64,000 nt of DNA, taken from the NCBI GenBank assembly GCA_049324875.1, contig JBMONC010000006.1, positions 67,558 through 131,557 on the forward strand. The letters are read 5' to 3'. Below, in pieces: positions 32,781 to 41,555 of the stretch. The notes under the pieces were generated by a model. It was given only the letters and a program-made list of their open reading frames with translations. It made no database searches and was not told where the DNA came from. The DNA is from JAWLHU01 sp049324875. Its GTDB lineage: Bacteria; Bacillota; Sulfobacillia; Symbiobacteriales; Symbiobacteriaceae. The translations under genes were made by a program, and so were the position numbers. The stretch's first letter is position 1, and each line of letters begins with the position of its first letter.

Positions 32781-34389
32781 AGGATCTCCTCCCTTGCTCC
32801 GACCAGACCGGCAGGGTGAAGGTGAACCGGGAGCCCTCCCCGAGCCGGGACTCAACCCAGATGCTGCCGCCATGGAGCTCCACCAGCGACCGGGCGAGGG
32901 CCAGCCCCAGACCGGAGCCCTCGGGACGGTGTCTACCCCCCTGCCGGAACGCCTCGAAGATGCGCTCCTGCTCCTCCGGGGCGATGCCGATGCCCGTGTC
33001 GGTGACTGAGATCTGGACCGTCTCTCCCGCTGCGGCGGCGCTCACCTGGATCCGGCCGCCCTCAGGGGTAAACTTCACGGCGTTGCTCAGCAGGTTCATC
33101 AGCGTCTCGCTCACCCGGAGCTCGTCGGCCTCCACCAGGGGCAGGTCGGCCGGAGCGTTCACCGTCAGTTCGATCGCCTTCTTCTCCGCCAGCGGATGGA
33201 CGCTGCGGGTCACATCCCGCAGCAGGTCCCGGACGTCCAGGACCTCCTTGAAAAGCTTCACCTTGCCGGCCTCCAGCCGGGAGAGGTCGAGCAGGTCGTT
33301 GATCATCTTCAGCAGGTGCTGGCTTGACTCCAGCACATCGGTCAGGTTCTCCCGCTGCGCCGGCTGCAGCCGCTCGTCGGCCAGGAGGAGTTCGGTGAAG
33401 GTGATGATGGAGGTGAGCGGCGTCCGGAACTCGTGGGAGACCATGGTCAGGAACTCCGACTGATGCCGGTTGGCCCGCTCCAGCTCCCGGTTGGCCTCCT
33501 GCAGCTTGGCCGTCCGCTCGGCCACCTTCTGCTCCAGCCCCTCGTACAGCTCCTGCAGCCGCTGGGACATCTGCTCGAAGGCATCGGCCACCACCGCCGT
33601 CTCCCGGTTGGCCCGCAGCGGACGCAGCTGCTCCGGGCTGACCCGGAAGTGACCCGTGCCGATAGAGGCCGCGACCTCCGCCAGCTGGGCCAGGGGGCTG
33701 GAGACCTGCCGCCAGAGCAGGAACCAGATCATCACCAGGGTCAGGCCGGCCAGTGCCAGAACCAGGATCGCCATCCGGATCGACTCGGCCCGGGCGGCAT
33801 TGAGCGCTTCCCGCATCGGCAGGATCACGCTGATCGCCCCCGCCAGGTCGCCCTCCACCAGCCCTTCCTTGGGGTAGCCGGTCTTGTCCAGCTCGCCCGC
33901 GGGCTGTCCGTGGCAGATCAGGCAGGACTCATCGGCCCGCAGCGCCATCATGTAGCGGAAGGCCGGTGCACCGTCGTCGAGGGTCACCCGCTGGAAGATC
34001 TCCGTGCGGGTCGGGTCAGCGGCAAAGAGCTCCAACGCCGCCCGCTCGAACTCGTCCGGGGTGTTCTTCTCGTTTCGCACCTGCAGGTGCGTCTGCTTCA
34101 CCTGTGAGCGGGAGAGGTCGGCGAAGATGGCGCTCACCCCCTGGCCCACCTCGTGGGGCTCCAGAGGTCTGGCCTCACCGCCGTGGACGAACTCCTCCTG
34201 GTTCGACGATTTTGAGAGGAAGGAGCGGGTGGCCTCCTGCTGCTTGGCGATCAGGCTTGCCTTGGCCAGCAGCTCCTCGTCGGTCTGCTTCTGCTGGTAC
34301 TCGAAGTCCCACATGAGCGACAGGAAGAGAACGGCGGCGACGATGCCGGTGATGCCAATCATGAATTTGGCGGTCAGACTATGCGTCAT
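32743..34389 (-). CDS. Sensor histidine kinase with CxxCH-containing DUF3365 domain
   Basis: A 548-residue membrane kinase. TM1 is at ~10-27, then an extracytoplasmic DUF3365/Tll0287-like sensor (~35-200) containing a heme-c motif CLICH at 156-160, TM2 at ~205-226, and a HAMP linker (~227-285). A coiled coil leads to the HisKA domain (SEFLTMVSHEFRTPL, phospho-His319) and the HATPase domain with N, G1 (DTGIGIAPEEQ) and GSGLGLALA motifs. The CxxCH suggests covalent heme and redox or gas sensing, if a cytochrome-c maturation system exists. The ATG at 34389 follows a GGAGGGAGGAGGAGG tract. Confidence 0.88.
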   Translation of the reverse strand: MTHSLTAKFMIGITGIVAAVLFLSLMWDFEYQQKQTDEELLAKASLIAKQQEATRSFLSKSSNQEEFVHGGEARPLEPHEVGQGVSAIFADLSRSQVKQTHLQVRNEKNTPDEFERAALELFAADPTRTEIFQRVTLDDGAPAFRYMMALRADESCLICHGQPAGELDKTGYPKEGLVEGDLAGAISVILPMREALNAARAESIRMAILVLALAGLTLVMIWFLLWRQVSSPLAQLAEVAASIGTGHFRVSPEQLRPLRANRETAVVADAFEQMSQRLQELYEGLEQKVAERTAKLQEANRELERANRHQSEFLTMVSHEFRTPLTSIITFTELLLADERLQPAQRENLTDVLESSQHLLKMINDLLDLSRLEAGKVKLFKEVLDVRDLLRDVTRSVHPLAEKKAIELTVNAPADLPLVEADELRVSETLMNLLSNAVKFTPEGGRIQVSAAAAGETVQISVTDTGIGIAPEEQERIFEAFRQGGRHRPEGSGLGLALARSLVELHGGSIWVESRLGEGSRFTFTLPVWSEQGRRSYDERSQANPGGG

Positions 34390-34526
34390 CCTCCTCCTCC
34401 TCCCTCCGTTCAATGATACCTGCCGCTTCCGGTCGCCGAATATCGACCGGTGGGCCCAACCGCGAATGGCCCCTTGGCACTAGCGCAACGGAAGAAAAGC
34501 GCTACGAAGGGTGTCGGGTGGGCGCG

Positions 34527-34557
34527 AAAAGACCCGGCGGCAGCACCAGCCGGGTCT
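34527..34557 (-). terminator. Terminator of the DUF624 gene
   Basis: AGACCCGGC pairs with GCCGGGTCT around a 10-base loop; on the minus strand it is followed by TTTTCGCG. It lies just past the stop at 34563. Confidence 0.75.
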
Positions 34558-34562
34558 GATCA

Positions 34563-35189
34563 TCACTCCTCCTCCTCGCCTGCATACCGGCGCATCCCTG
34601 ACCAGGCCGCCAGGGCGATGATCGCAGTCGCCACCCCGGGCCCGAAGAGGGGCAGCACAAAGAGCAGGGGACCGGGCAGCAGCGTCAGGAGAAAGAGGGC
34701 CAGGGCGGCGCCCAGCAGCCCGCCCACCGCGGGCAGCGGGTGGGCCGCCGCCAGCAGGAAGGCCCTCCGGAGCAGCGGCCGGATCGGTTGCGGATACCAG
34801 GCCAGGAGAGGCCAGGCATACAGGTTGATCATGAGGAGGAGCAGGACCACCGAGCCCAGGAGATAGGCGGTCACCCTGCCCAGTGGGTGGTTCAGGGCCC
34901 AGAAGAAGCGGATGTCGACCCAGAGGATCAGCCCCGCCAGCAGGTTGAGCAGCGCCAGGAGCAGCGATCGCCCGAAGCTCCGCCGGAAAGCGCCCCAGAA
35001 GAGGGAGAGCCAGTCGTCGCTCCGCCCGCGCACCAGGGGGCGCATGATGGCGAAGAGCCCGGTCAGGGCAGCCGGAAAGGTGACCACCGGGATCAGGAAG
35101 AGCCAGAGGGTCAGACTGCCCAAAACCAGGGAACTGACCTGCTCCAGGGCGGCCCAGAGCTTCGGGTTGCGCTCCGCAAATCGGCTCAT
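34563..35189 (-). CDS. DUF624 (YesL-like) membrane protein
   Basis: A 208-residue integral membrane protein of the DUF624 family, with about five helices and a typical LWLFLIPVVTFPAALTGLF second segment and a basic RRAF stretch. YesL-type proteins often accompany carbohydrate ABC systems, but here it overlaps the pyrimidine-nucleoside phosphorylase stop by 4 bases (ATGA). The role is unknown. It ends with an acidic EEEE tail. Confidence 0.72.
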   Translation of the reverse strand: MSRFAERNPKLWAALEQVSSLVLGSLTLWLFLIPVVTFPAALTGLFAIMRPLVRGRSDDWLSLFWGAFRRSFGRSLLLALLNLLAGLILWVDIRFFWALNHPLGRVTAYLLGSVVLLLLMINLYAWPLLAWYPQPIRPLLRRAFLLAAAHPLPAVGGLLGAALALFLLTLLPGPLLFVLPLFGPGVATAIIALAAWSGMRRYAGEEEE

Positions 35190-36517
35190 TCCACCCAGCG
35201 CTCCACGCCCGCCTCGGTCACCAGGCCGTAGATCAGCGGCCGGGCCGGCGGCTGCTCAGCGCCGATGCGGAAGGCAGCCAGCAGCCGCTCCTGCGCCTCC
35301 CGCAGTCGCCGCTCGTCGCTGACGTGCAGCTCGGCCAGGCTCTCGCCGGCCTGCACCGGGTCACCCACCTTCTTCTTCAGGACGATGCCGACCGCCAGGT
35401 CGATGGGCGCGTCCTTCGTCTCCCGGCCGGCGCCCAGCAGCAGGGCGGAGATCCCCACCTCGTCCGCCTCAATGTGCTGGACATAGCCCGCAGCCGGCGC
35501 CGGGAGGGGAACCACCCGCGCCGCCCGGGGCAGCTTGACCGGCTGGCGGACATAGCTGGGGTCACCCCCCTGGGCCTCCACCAGCTCGATCAGCTTGTTC
35601 AGGCCGTGACCGGCCCGCAGCGCCCGGGTCAGCATCCTCCGCGCCGCCGCCGCGTCGGGCGCCACCCCGGCCAGCCGCAGCATCTGTGAGCCCAGGTGGA
35701 GGCAGACCTCCTCCAGGTCCCTCGGTCCGAAGCCGCGCAGCGTCTCAATGGCCTCGGCCATCTCCAGGGCGTTGCCCACAGCGTACCCCAGCGGCTGGTC
35801 CATATCGGAGATGAAGGCGGCCACCTCCCGCCCGACCTCCCGCCCGATGGCGACCATGGCCTCCGCCAATCGGAATGAATCGTCCAACGAGCGCATAAAT
35901 GCTCCTGAGCCTGTTTTGACGTCGAGCACAATCGCATCCGCACCGCCGGCGATCTTCTTCGACATGATCGAGGAGGCGATCAGGGGGATGGAGTCCACCG
36001 TGGCGGTCACATCCCGCAGGGCGTAGAGCTTCTTGTCCGCCGGTACCAGATTCCCCGTCTGACCGACCACGGCGCAGCCGACCCGGTTGACCTGCTCGAT
36101 GAACTCCCGCGGCGAGAGCTCCACCCGCAGGCCGGGGATCGACTCCAGTTTGTCGATGGTCCCGCCGGTGTGGCCGAGCCCCCGGCCGGACATCTTGGCG
36201 ACGGGCGCCCCGCAGGCCGCCACCAGCGGCACCAGCACCAGGGAGACCTTGTCGCCCACCCCGCCGGTGGAGTGCTTATCCACCTTTCGACCTGCAATAG
36301 CCGAAAGGTCTACCACATCCCCCGACCCGGCCATCGCCATGGTCAGGTCAGCCGTCTCCCGAGGGGACATCCCCTGCAGGCAGACCGCCATCGCCCAGGC
36401 TGACATCTGGTAATCGGGCACCTCGCCGGTCACAAACCCCCGGACCAGGAACTGGATCTCCTCAGCGGTCAGCTCCTCGCCCATCCGCTTCTTATAGATA
36501 ATGTCGTAAGCGCGCAT
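35186..36517 (-). CDS. pdp: Pyrimidine-nucleoside phosphorylase
   Basis: A 443-residue cytosolic enzyme that cleaves uridine or thymidine with phosphate to the base and (deoxy)ribose-1-phosphate. Substrate and phosphate motifs are KVDKHSTGGVGDKVSLVLVP and MSGRGLGHTGGTIDKLESI; the C-terminal PYNP domain closes the protein. The ATG at 36517 follows AAGGAGG by about 8 bp; the reading frame extends upstream without a plausible start. It heads a two-gene operon with DUF624. The name deoA would be an alternative. Confidence 0.93.
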   Translation of the reverse strand: MRAYDIIYKKRMGEELTAEEIQFLVRGFVTGEVPDYQMSAWAMAVCLQGMSPRETADLTMAMAGSGDVVDLSAIAGRKVDKHSTGGVGDKVSLVLVPLVAACGAPVAKMSGRGLGHTGGTIDKLESIPGLRVELSPREFIEQVNRVGCAVVGQTGNLVPADKKLYALRDVTATVDSIPLIASSIMSKKIAGGADAIVLDVKTGSGAFMRSLDDSFRLAEAMVAIGREVGREVAAFISDMDQPLGYAVGNALEMAEAIETLRGFGPRDLEEVCLHLGSQMLRLAGVAPDAAAARRMLTRALRAGHGLNKLIELVEAQGGDPSYVRQPVKLPRAARVVPLPAPAAGYVQHIEADEVGISALLLGAGRETKDAPIDLAVGIVLKKKVGDPVQAGESLAELHVSDERRLREAQERLLAAFRIGAEQPPARPLIYGLVTEAGVERWVE

Positions 36518-36837
36518 CGTCTCGTCCTCCTTCAGCGAAAAAGGGCCACCATCCCGAGCAATTCGCTCTTTCTTCAGCCGTTCCTCCCAAAATTCGGGTA
36601 TGCTGCAGGCTGGGACAACTCCCAGAATCATCTTTTCTCCAGGAAGATTGGCTTTCGTTTGCTTCCGTACCCAAGTTTTGCGTGTCATTTTACATTGCCG
36701 AGAGGATTATGCGGCTGTAGTGAGAACTATATCACAAGTGCCTTTTTCGTCTGGAGGTGAGAACTTAGGCACTACGCGAGTCTAGGTCGTTGAGAGCAAC
36801 GTGTCTGGTCAGGAAAATGCGAAGGAGGTATCAGTGA
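36518..36837. other. Divergent intergenic region with no recognised gene
   Basis: This 320-bp stretch separates the pdp gene (minus) from the ABC transporter operon (plus). It is AT-richer than its surroundings around 36640-36780. I see no T-box specifier or known riboswitch core. A strong ribosome binding site AAGGAGG near 36823 serves the downstream gene. Confidence 0.45.
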
Positions 36838-38871
36838 GTGAAGCGCTTCTTGGTATTCCTTCTCGTCACCATCCTTGCGGTGGTCGCCGCCGTCCCTGCT
36901 TCCGCTGCCCGTCCTGAGTCGAAGTACCGGGTGACCTTCAACGGGCGTCTTGTCGCTTTTGACAGCCAGCCCACCGTCATCGACGGAACGACCTTCGTTC
37001 CCTTCCGTGCCATCTTCGAGAAGATGGGCGCCAGCATCACCTGGGATGGGGCCACCCAGACCATCACCGCTGAGCGCGACGGAACGACCATCAGCCTGTC
37101 GATCGGCAGCACCACCGCCTATGTCAATGGCCAGGCCCGCACGCTCCGCGCTGCGCCCTACATTGACCCCCAGTTCAACCGGACGCTGGTTCCCCTCCGC
37201 TTCGTCGGTGAGGCCTTCGGTGCCCAGGTCAACTACGACCCGGTCACCACGGCAATCTCCATCGTCGACAGCAACTGGCCCAAGCGGGGCGGCACCCTGA
37301 ACCTGGCGCTGTGGAACAAGCCGGAAGGTGACTTCAACCCGATCACCTCCTCTGACACCTACAGCTCCAACATCATGGGTCTTATGTACTCCAACCTGTG
37401 GCGGCTCGATGAGCAGCTGCTCCCGCAGCCCGACCTCGCCGAGGCCTGGGAGTGGTCCGAGAACAATACCAAGCTGACCTTCTACCTCCGGAAGGACATC
37501 AAGTTCTTCGACGGCACCCCGATCACCGCCCACGACGTGGTCTTCACCTACAAGGCCATCGCCCACCCGCGGTACATCGGCCCGCGCAACACCGGCTTCG
37601 ACAAGATCCTGGGCTGGAACGACTACAACAAGGGCCTGAAGGGTGAGAACGCCGCCAACTTTGAGAACGGCTTCGTCACCACCGAGGGCATCGAGGGCCT
37701 CTATGCGGAGGATGACCACACCGTCGTCTTCAAGCTGAGCGAGCCCGACGCCCCCTTCTTCATTAACCAGATCCTGTACGCCCCGGTCGACAGCAAGCGC
37801 TACGCCAACGTTCCCGTTCAGGACTGGGGCACCCCGCGCGACCCCAACAACGCCTATCCGAACGGCAACGGCATGTATAAGATGGAGCAGTACGTCGAGG
37901 GTCAGTATGCGATCCTCGTCAAGAACGACCTCTATCACAACGGCGTGCCCTACATCGACAAGATCGTCTACCGTGTGGTCGACCCGAACGTCGCCGTCGG
38001 TGAGATGCAGAAGGGCACCCTCGACTTCGCCGAGTTCTCCGCTCCCGAGCTGACCGCCTACCAGGAGATCAGCCACGTCAACATCCACGAGTATCCCGAC
38101 TTCGTCTACCAGATGATGGTCTACAACACCCAGCGCGAGCCGTTCAACGACGTGCGGGTGCGCCAGGCGTTCAACTACGCCATCGACCGCCGGGCCATCA
38201 TCGACAACCTGCTGGAGGGCCATGCCTCCACGATCTACGCCCCGATCCACCCGCTCACCTGGGCCTACACCGAGGACGGGGTTGAGAAGTACGAGTACAA
38301 CCCCGAGAAGGCGAAGCAGCTCCTGGATGAGGCCGGCTGGGTCGTCGGCGCCGACGGCATCCGCGAGAAGAACGGCAAGAAGCTCTCGGTCGAGCTGATG
38401 TACCCGAACGTCGGCAACCTGGTCCGCCAGCGCACCGCCCCGGTGGTGCAGCAGTGGCTGCAGGCGATCGGCGTCGACATCAAGATCGGTGGCTACGACT
38501 GGGGCACCCTGCTCCAGAAGACCTTCACCGACTTCGACTACGACCTCTTCTTCATCGGCTTCTCCCTGGCGCTTGATCCCGATCCCACCGGCATCTGGGA
38601 CAAGGCCTCCTACGTGCCCGACGGCTTCAACGCCTCTGGTTGGTGGACCGACTACTCCGAGGAGCTCCTCCAGAAGGGTCGTGCCACCCTCGACATCGGC
38701 GAGCGGATGGAGATCTACGCCGAGTGGCAGCGCCACTGGGCCGAGGAGTCCCCGGCGATCATCTTCTACGCTCCGAACACCTTCGTCGCCGCCAACAAGC
38801 GGCTCCAGGGCTTCAAGCCGGGCCCGCAGGGCGCTCTTTGGAACCTGGACGATCTCTGGCTCAGCAACTAG
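36838..38871 (+). CDS. ABC transporter substrate-binding protein with N-terminal copper-amine-oxidase-like domain
   Basis: A 677-residue secreted protein. After a signal peptide (ending VPASAARPE) comes a copper-amine-oxidase N-terminal-like domain (~30-142; FVPFRAIFEKMGASITWD and TLVPLRFVGEAFGAQVNYD), which is a cell-surface stalk-like domain, then an SBP_bac_5 domain (~150-677). That domain has ITSSDTYSSNIMGLMYSNL, KFFDGTPITAHDVVFTYKA and RQAFNYAIDRRAII. It should bind oligopeptides or similar ligands. Arginine codons are mostly CGC/CGT here versus CGG in most neighbours, suggesting high expression. It is fused unusually and lies in operon with two permeases but no ATPase genes. Confidence 0.87.
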   Translation: MKRFLVFLLVTILAVVAAVPASAARPESKYRVTFNGRLVAFDSQPTVIDGTTFVPFRAIFEKMGASITWDGATQTITAERDGTTISLSIGSTTAYVNGQARTLRAAPYIDPQFNRTLVPLRFVGEAFGAQVNYDPVTTAISIVDSNWPKRGGTLNLALWNKPEGDFNPITSSDTYSSNIMGLMYSNLWRLDEQLLPQPDLAEAWEWSENNTKLTFYLRKDIKFFDGTPITAHDVVFTYKAIAHPRYIGPRNTGFDKILGWNDYNKGLKGENAANFENGFVTTEGIEGLYAEDDHTVVFKLSEPDAPFFINQILYAPVDSKRYANVPVQDWGTPRDPNNAYPNGNGMYKMEQYVEGQYAILVKNDLYHNGVPYIDKIVYRVVDPNVAVGEMQKGTLDFAEFSAPELTAYQEISHVNIHEYPDFVYQMMVYNTQREPFNDVRVRQAFNYAIDRRAIIDNLLEGHASTIYAPIHPLTWAYTEDGVEKYEYNPEKAKQLLDEAGWVVGADGIREKNGKKLSVELMYPNVGNLVRQRTAPVVQQWLQAIGVDIKIGGYDWGTLLQKTFTDFDYDLFFIGFSLALDPDPTGIWDKASYVPDGFNASGWWTDYSEELLQKGRATLDIGERMEIYAEWQRHWAEESPAIIFYAPNTFVAANKRLQGFKPGPQGALWNLDDLWLSN

Positions 38872-38957
38872 TGACCGGCTGGTGAGAGGAACCGGGACGG
38901 TCTGGGGTCAACGCCCTGGACCGTCCCGACTCCCGCCTGGAGAAGGGGGACGGAGTT

Positions 38958-39905
38958 TTGCGACAGTACATGATCCGACGGCTGCTTCAGATGATCCCGA
39001 TTCTCTTTGGGGTCAGCATCCTCATCTTTGCGATCGTCCGCTCCACGCCTGGGGACCCATACGCCTACCTATTCGGTCCACGCGTGGACCCCAAAGTCAA
39101 ACAGAAGCTGAAGGAAGAGATGGGGCTTAATGACCCGCTCCCCATGCAGTACTTGACGTGGCTGAAGACCACGCTCAAGGGCGACCTGGGTTACTCCCTC
39201 CGCACGCAGCAGCCGGTGGCAGAGATGCTGGGCAAGCGGCTCGGTCCCACGTTCATCCTGAGCTTTGCCTCCCTCCTCATCGGCATCACCCTGGCGATCC
39301 CCATCGGGGTACTGTCGGCCACACGACAATACTCCTTCTTTGACTATGCGACCACAACCTTTGCCTTCCTGGGCATATCACTGCCCACCTTCTTCACGGC
39401 GATCCTGGCCATCTACTTCTTCGCCGTAAAGTACCCGCTCTTCCCGATGAACGGGATGGCGACCCCCGGTGTCAACGAATTGTGGGACAGACTTCATCAT
39501 ATGGTCCTTCCGACCCTGGTGCTGTCGGTCGGTTCCATTGCGGGCTTCACCCGCTACACCCGGGCTAGCATGCTGGAGATCCTGCGCCAGGACTACATTC
39601 GCAGCGCCCGGGCCAAGGGGCTTGCCGAGCGAGTCGTCATCTATAAGCATGCGCTCCGCAACGGCATGATTCCCCTGGTCACCCTGTTGGGTCTCTCCCT
39701 GCCCGGCCTCTTCGGCGGTGCGATCATCACCGAAGGCATCTTCACCTGGCCCGGCATGGGTCTGCTCACCATCGAGGCTGTGAATAACCGGGACTACCCG
39801 GTGCTCATGGCGACCAACATCTTCTTTGCATTGCTTACAATCCTGGGGAACCTGATCGCCGACCTCCTTTACGCTGTCGTCGACCCCCGGATTCGATACT
39901 CGTAA
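38958..39905 (+). CDS. dppB: ABC transporter permease, DppB-like
   Basis: A 315-residue inner-membrane permease of the oligopeptide/dipeptide class. TM1 is at ~10-28 and the large external loop follows. The signature helix region reads LRQDYIRSARAKGLAERVVIYKHALRNGMIP (positions ~210-240). The start is TTG at 38958, with GGGGGACGGAGTT in front. It pairs with the DppC-like subunit 13 bp downstream. The name is by family only. Confidence 0.88.
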   Translation: MRQYMIRRLLQMIPILFGVSILIFAIVRSTPGDPYAYLFGPRVDPKVKQKLKEEMGLNDPLPMQYLTWLKTTLKGDLGYSLRTQQPVAEMLGKRLGPTFILSFASLLIGITLAIPIGVLSATRQYSFFDYATTTFAFLGISLPTFFTAILAIYFFAVKYPLFPMNGMATPGVNELWDRLHHMVLPTLVLSVGSIAGFTRYTRASMLEILRQDYIRSARAKGLAERVVIYKHALRNGMIPLVTLLGLSLPGLFGGAIITEGIFTWPGMGLLTIEAVNNRDYPVLMATNIFFALLTILGNLIADLLYAVVDPRIRYS

Positions 39906-39917
39906 GGGGGGCCATCC

Positions 39918-40838
39918 ATGGAGGCCGCACGCAAAGACCGTGAACAGGATCTGATCCGGGAGGGTCTCGTCACCGACGCCCAAACCTGGGGTAAGATCGT
40001 CTGGCGACGCTTCAGACGGAACCGTCTGGCGCTCTTAGGCGCCACCATCCTCTTGATTATGGTTCTCCTGTCGATCTTCGCTCCCGTGATCACCAAGTAC
40101 ACGGTGGGCTGGGGGCGCGACGAGATCGATATCCGTTATATTCTGGCCCCGCCCAGCGCCCGGCACCCGCTCGGCACCGACAACGTCGGCCGGGACAACC
40201 TGACCCGACTCCTTTACGGTGGACAGGTCTCCCTCGCCGTGGCGGTGGTCTCGGTCGGCTTCAACCTGATGATCGGCGTCACCGTCGGTTCGATCGCCGG
40301 CTACTTCGGCGGGACAATTGACAACGTCCTGATGCGCATCACCGACATTGTGCTCTCCTTCCCGTTCCTGCCCCTGGCGCTGACCATTGTGGCCATCCGG
40401 GGACCGGCGATCTCCAACCTGATGATCGCCATCGTCTTCCTCAGTTGGCCGGTCGCCGCCCGAATTGTGCGAGGGGAGTTCCTCTCCCTCAAGGAGCGGG
40501 AGTATGTGGAGGCCTCCCGGGCCACCGGTGCCCGGCCGGGGCGGATCATCTGGAGGCACCTGCTCCCGAACGCCCTGGCGCCCCTCATCGTCTACGCCAC
40601 CCTCGATGTGGCGTCGATCATCCTCGCTGAGGCTGGGCTGAGCTACCTGGGCTTCGGTGTCCCGCAGCCCTGGCCCACCTGGGGCAACATGCTGAACCAG
40701 GCCAGCAACATGGCGCTGGTGACGAAGATGCCCTGGATCTGGGCGCCGCCCGGCCTGATGATCATGCTGACCGTGCTGGCGGTCAACTTTGTGGGCGACG
40801 GGCTCAGGGATGCCCTGGATCCCCGCCTCAAGCAGTAG
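39918..40838 (+). CDS. dppC: ABC transporter permease, DppC-like
   Basis: A 306-residue permease, partner of the DppB-like subunit. TM1 is at ~36-58 (ALLGATILLIMVLLSIFAPV), then PSARHPLGTDNVGRDNLTRL, which is the hallmark of DppC/OppC proteins, then EAA-loop YVEASRATGARPGRIIWRHLLPN. The start follows AAGGGGGGCC. No ATPase genes (DppD/DppF) follow; they must lie elsewhere. Confidence 0.9.
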   Translation: MEAARKDREQDLIREGLVTDAQTWGKIVWRRFRRNRLALLGATILLIMVLLSIFAPVITKYTVGWGRDEIDIRYILAPPSARHPLGTDNVGRDNLTRLLYGGQVSLAVAVVSVGFNLMIGVTVGSIAGYFGGTIDNVLMRITDIVLSFPFLPLALTIVAIRGPAISNLMIAIVFLSWPVAARIVRGEFLSLKEREYVEASRATGARPGRIIWRHLLPNALAPLIVYATLDVASIILAEAGLSYLGFGVPQPWPTWGNMLNQASNMALVTKMPWIWAPPGLMIMLTVLAVNFVGDGLRDALDPRLKQ

Positions 40839-40851
40839 GAGGAGAGGACCG

Positions 40852-41508
40852 ATGATCAGAAAGCGATTGGCCCTTCTGCTTGCCGCTCTGATGATCCTCG
40901 CTGTTGGCTGCGGCAAGAACGCTCCAGACCCGAATGCGGTACCGGCTGCCGGTGGCTCCTCGCAGGGCTCGGGCTCCAGCGGAAGCAGCGGCAGCGGCTC
41001 CACCGTCTCCAACCCGTCCGGCTCCTCTTCGAGCAACTCGTCGGGCAGCAACTCCGCCGGCACCGGGAGCAACACCTCCGGCCAAAAGGAGCAGCAGCCG
41101 TCGGCCCCGGCTGAGAAGGTGAAGCTCGGGCCCCTCAAGGTCGGCGAGACCGCCAAGGTCCACGTCTTCGAGGTCACCCTGCATGAGGTCGGCCTGGTGA
41201 CCAAGGCCGGCGGCCTGCCCCCCGGGTACGGCTACATGCTGATCCGGTTCACCGTGAAGAACGGGAGCAACGGCCAGTACGCCATCAACGTGACCGATCA
41301 CTTCAAGCTGATGCAGCCCGACGGGAAGCCGGGCCGGTACAACATCTCCGCCACCGCCCAGCGCAATCCCAAGCTCGGCGGCACCCTGGCCCCGGGTGAT
41401 TCCGGCTCCGGCTGGGCCGGCTACCTGATCAAGCTCGGCTCCGGCACCTTCAAGCTGACCTACACCCACCCCGACTTTGGCGAGGCCGTCTGGGAGATTC
41501 CCCAGTAA
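40852..41508 (+). CDS. DUF4352 domain lipoprotein
   Basis: A 218-residue lipoprotein: signal and lipobox LLAALMILAVGCGKN, a long Ser/Gly-rich linker (~30-78; SSGSSGSGSTVSNPSGSSSS), then a DUF4352 immunoglobulin-like domain (~90-218; VHVFEVTLHEVGLV, GYMLIRFTVKNGSNGQYAIN). It probably extends from the membrane surface and may bind cell-wall or extracellular ligands. It is the fourth gene of the ABC operon, starting 13 bp after dppC with TAGGAGGAG in front. Confidence 0.78.
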   Translation: MIRKRLALLLAALMILAVGCGKNAPDPNAVPAAGGSSQGSGSSGSSGSGSTVSNPSGSSSSNSSGSNSAGTGSNTSGQKEQQPSAPAEKVKLGPLKVGETAKVHVFEVTLHEVGLVTKAGGLPPGYGYMLIRFTVKNGSNGQYAINVTDHFKLMQPDGKPGRYNISATAQRNPKLGGTLAPGDSGSGWAGYLIKLGSGTFKLTYTHPDFGEAVWEIPQ

Positions 41509-41518
41509 GTGAAGACGC

Positions 41519-41548
41519 AAAAACACCCACCGGACCGGTGGGTGTTTT
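41519..41548. terminator. Bidirectional terminator between the lipoprotein gene and typA
   Basis: CACCCACCGG at 41524-41533 pairs with CCGGTGGGTG at 41535-41544, flanked by A-rich and T-rich tracts on the two sides. It serves both converging transcripts. Confidence 0.85.
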
Positions 41549-41555
41549 CCTTCAC

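Noticed and set aside
36520..36700. Possible T-box or riboswitch upstream of pdp
   Set aside because: No specifier loop or T-box consensus could be found; only a vaguely similar GGTGG stretch is present.
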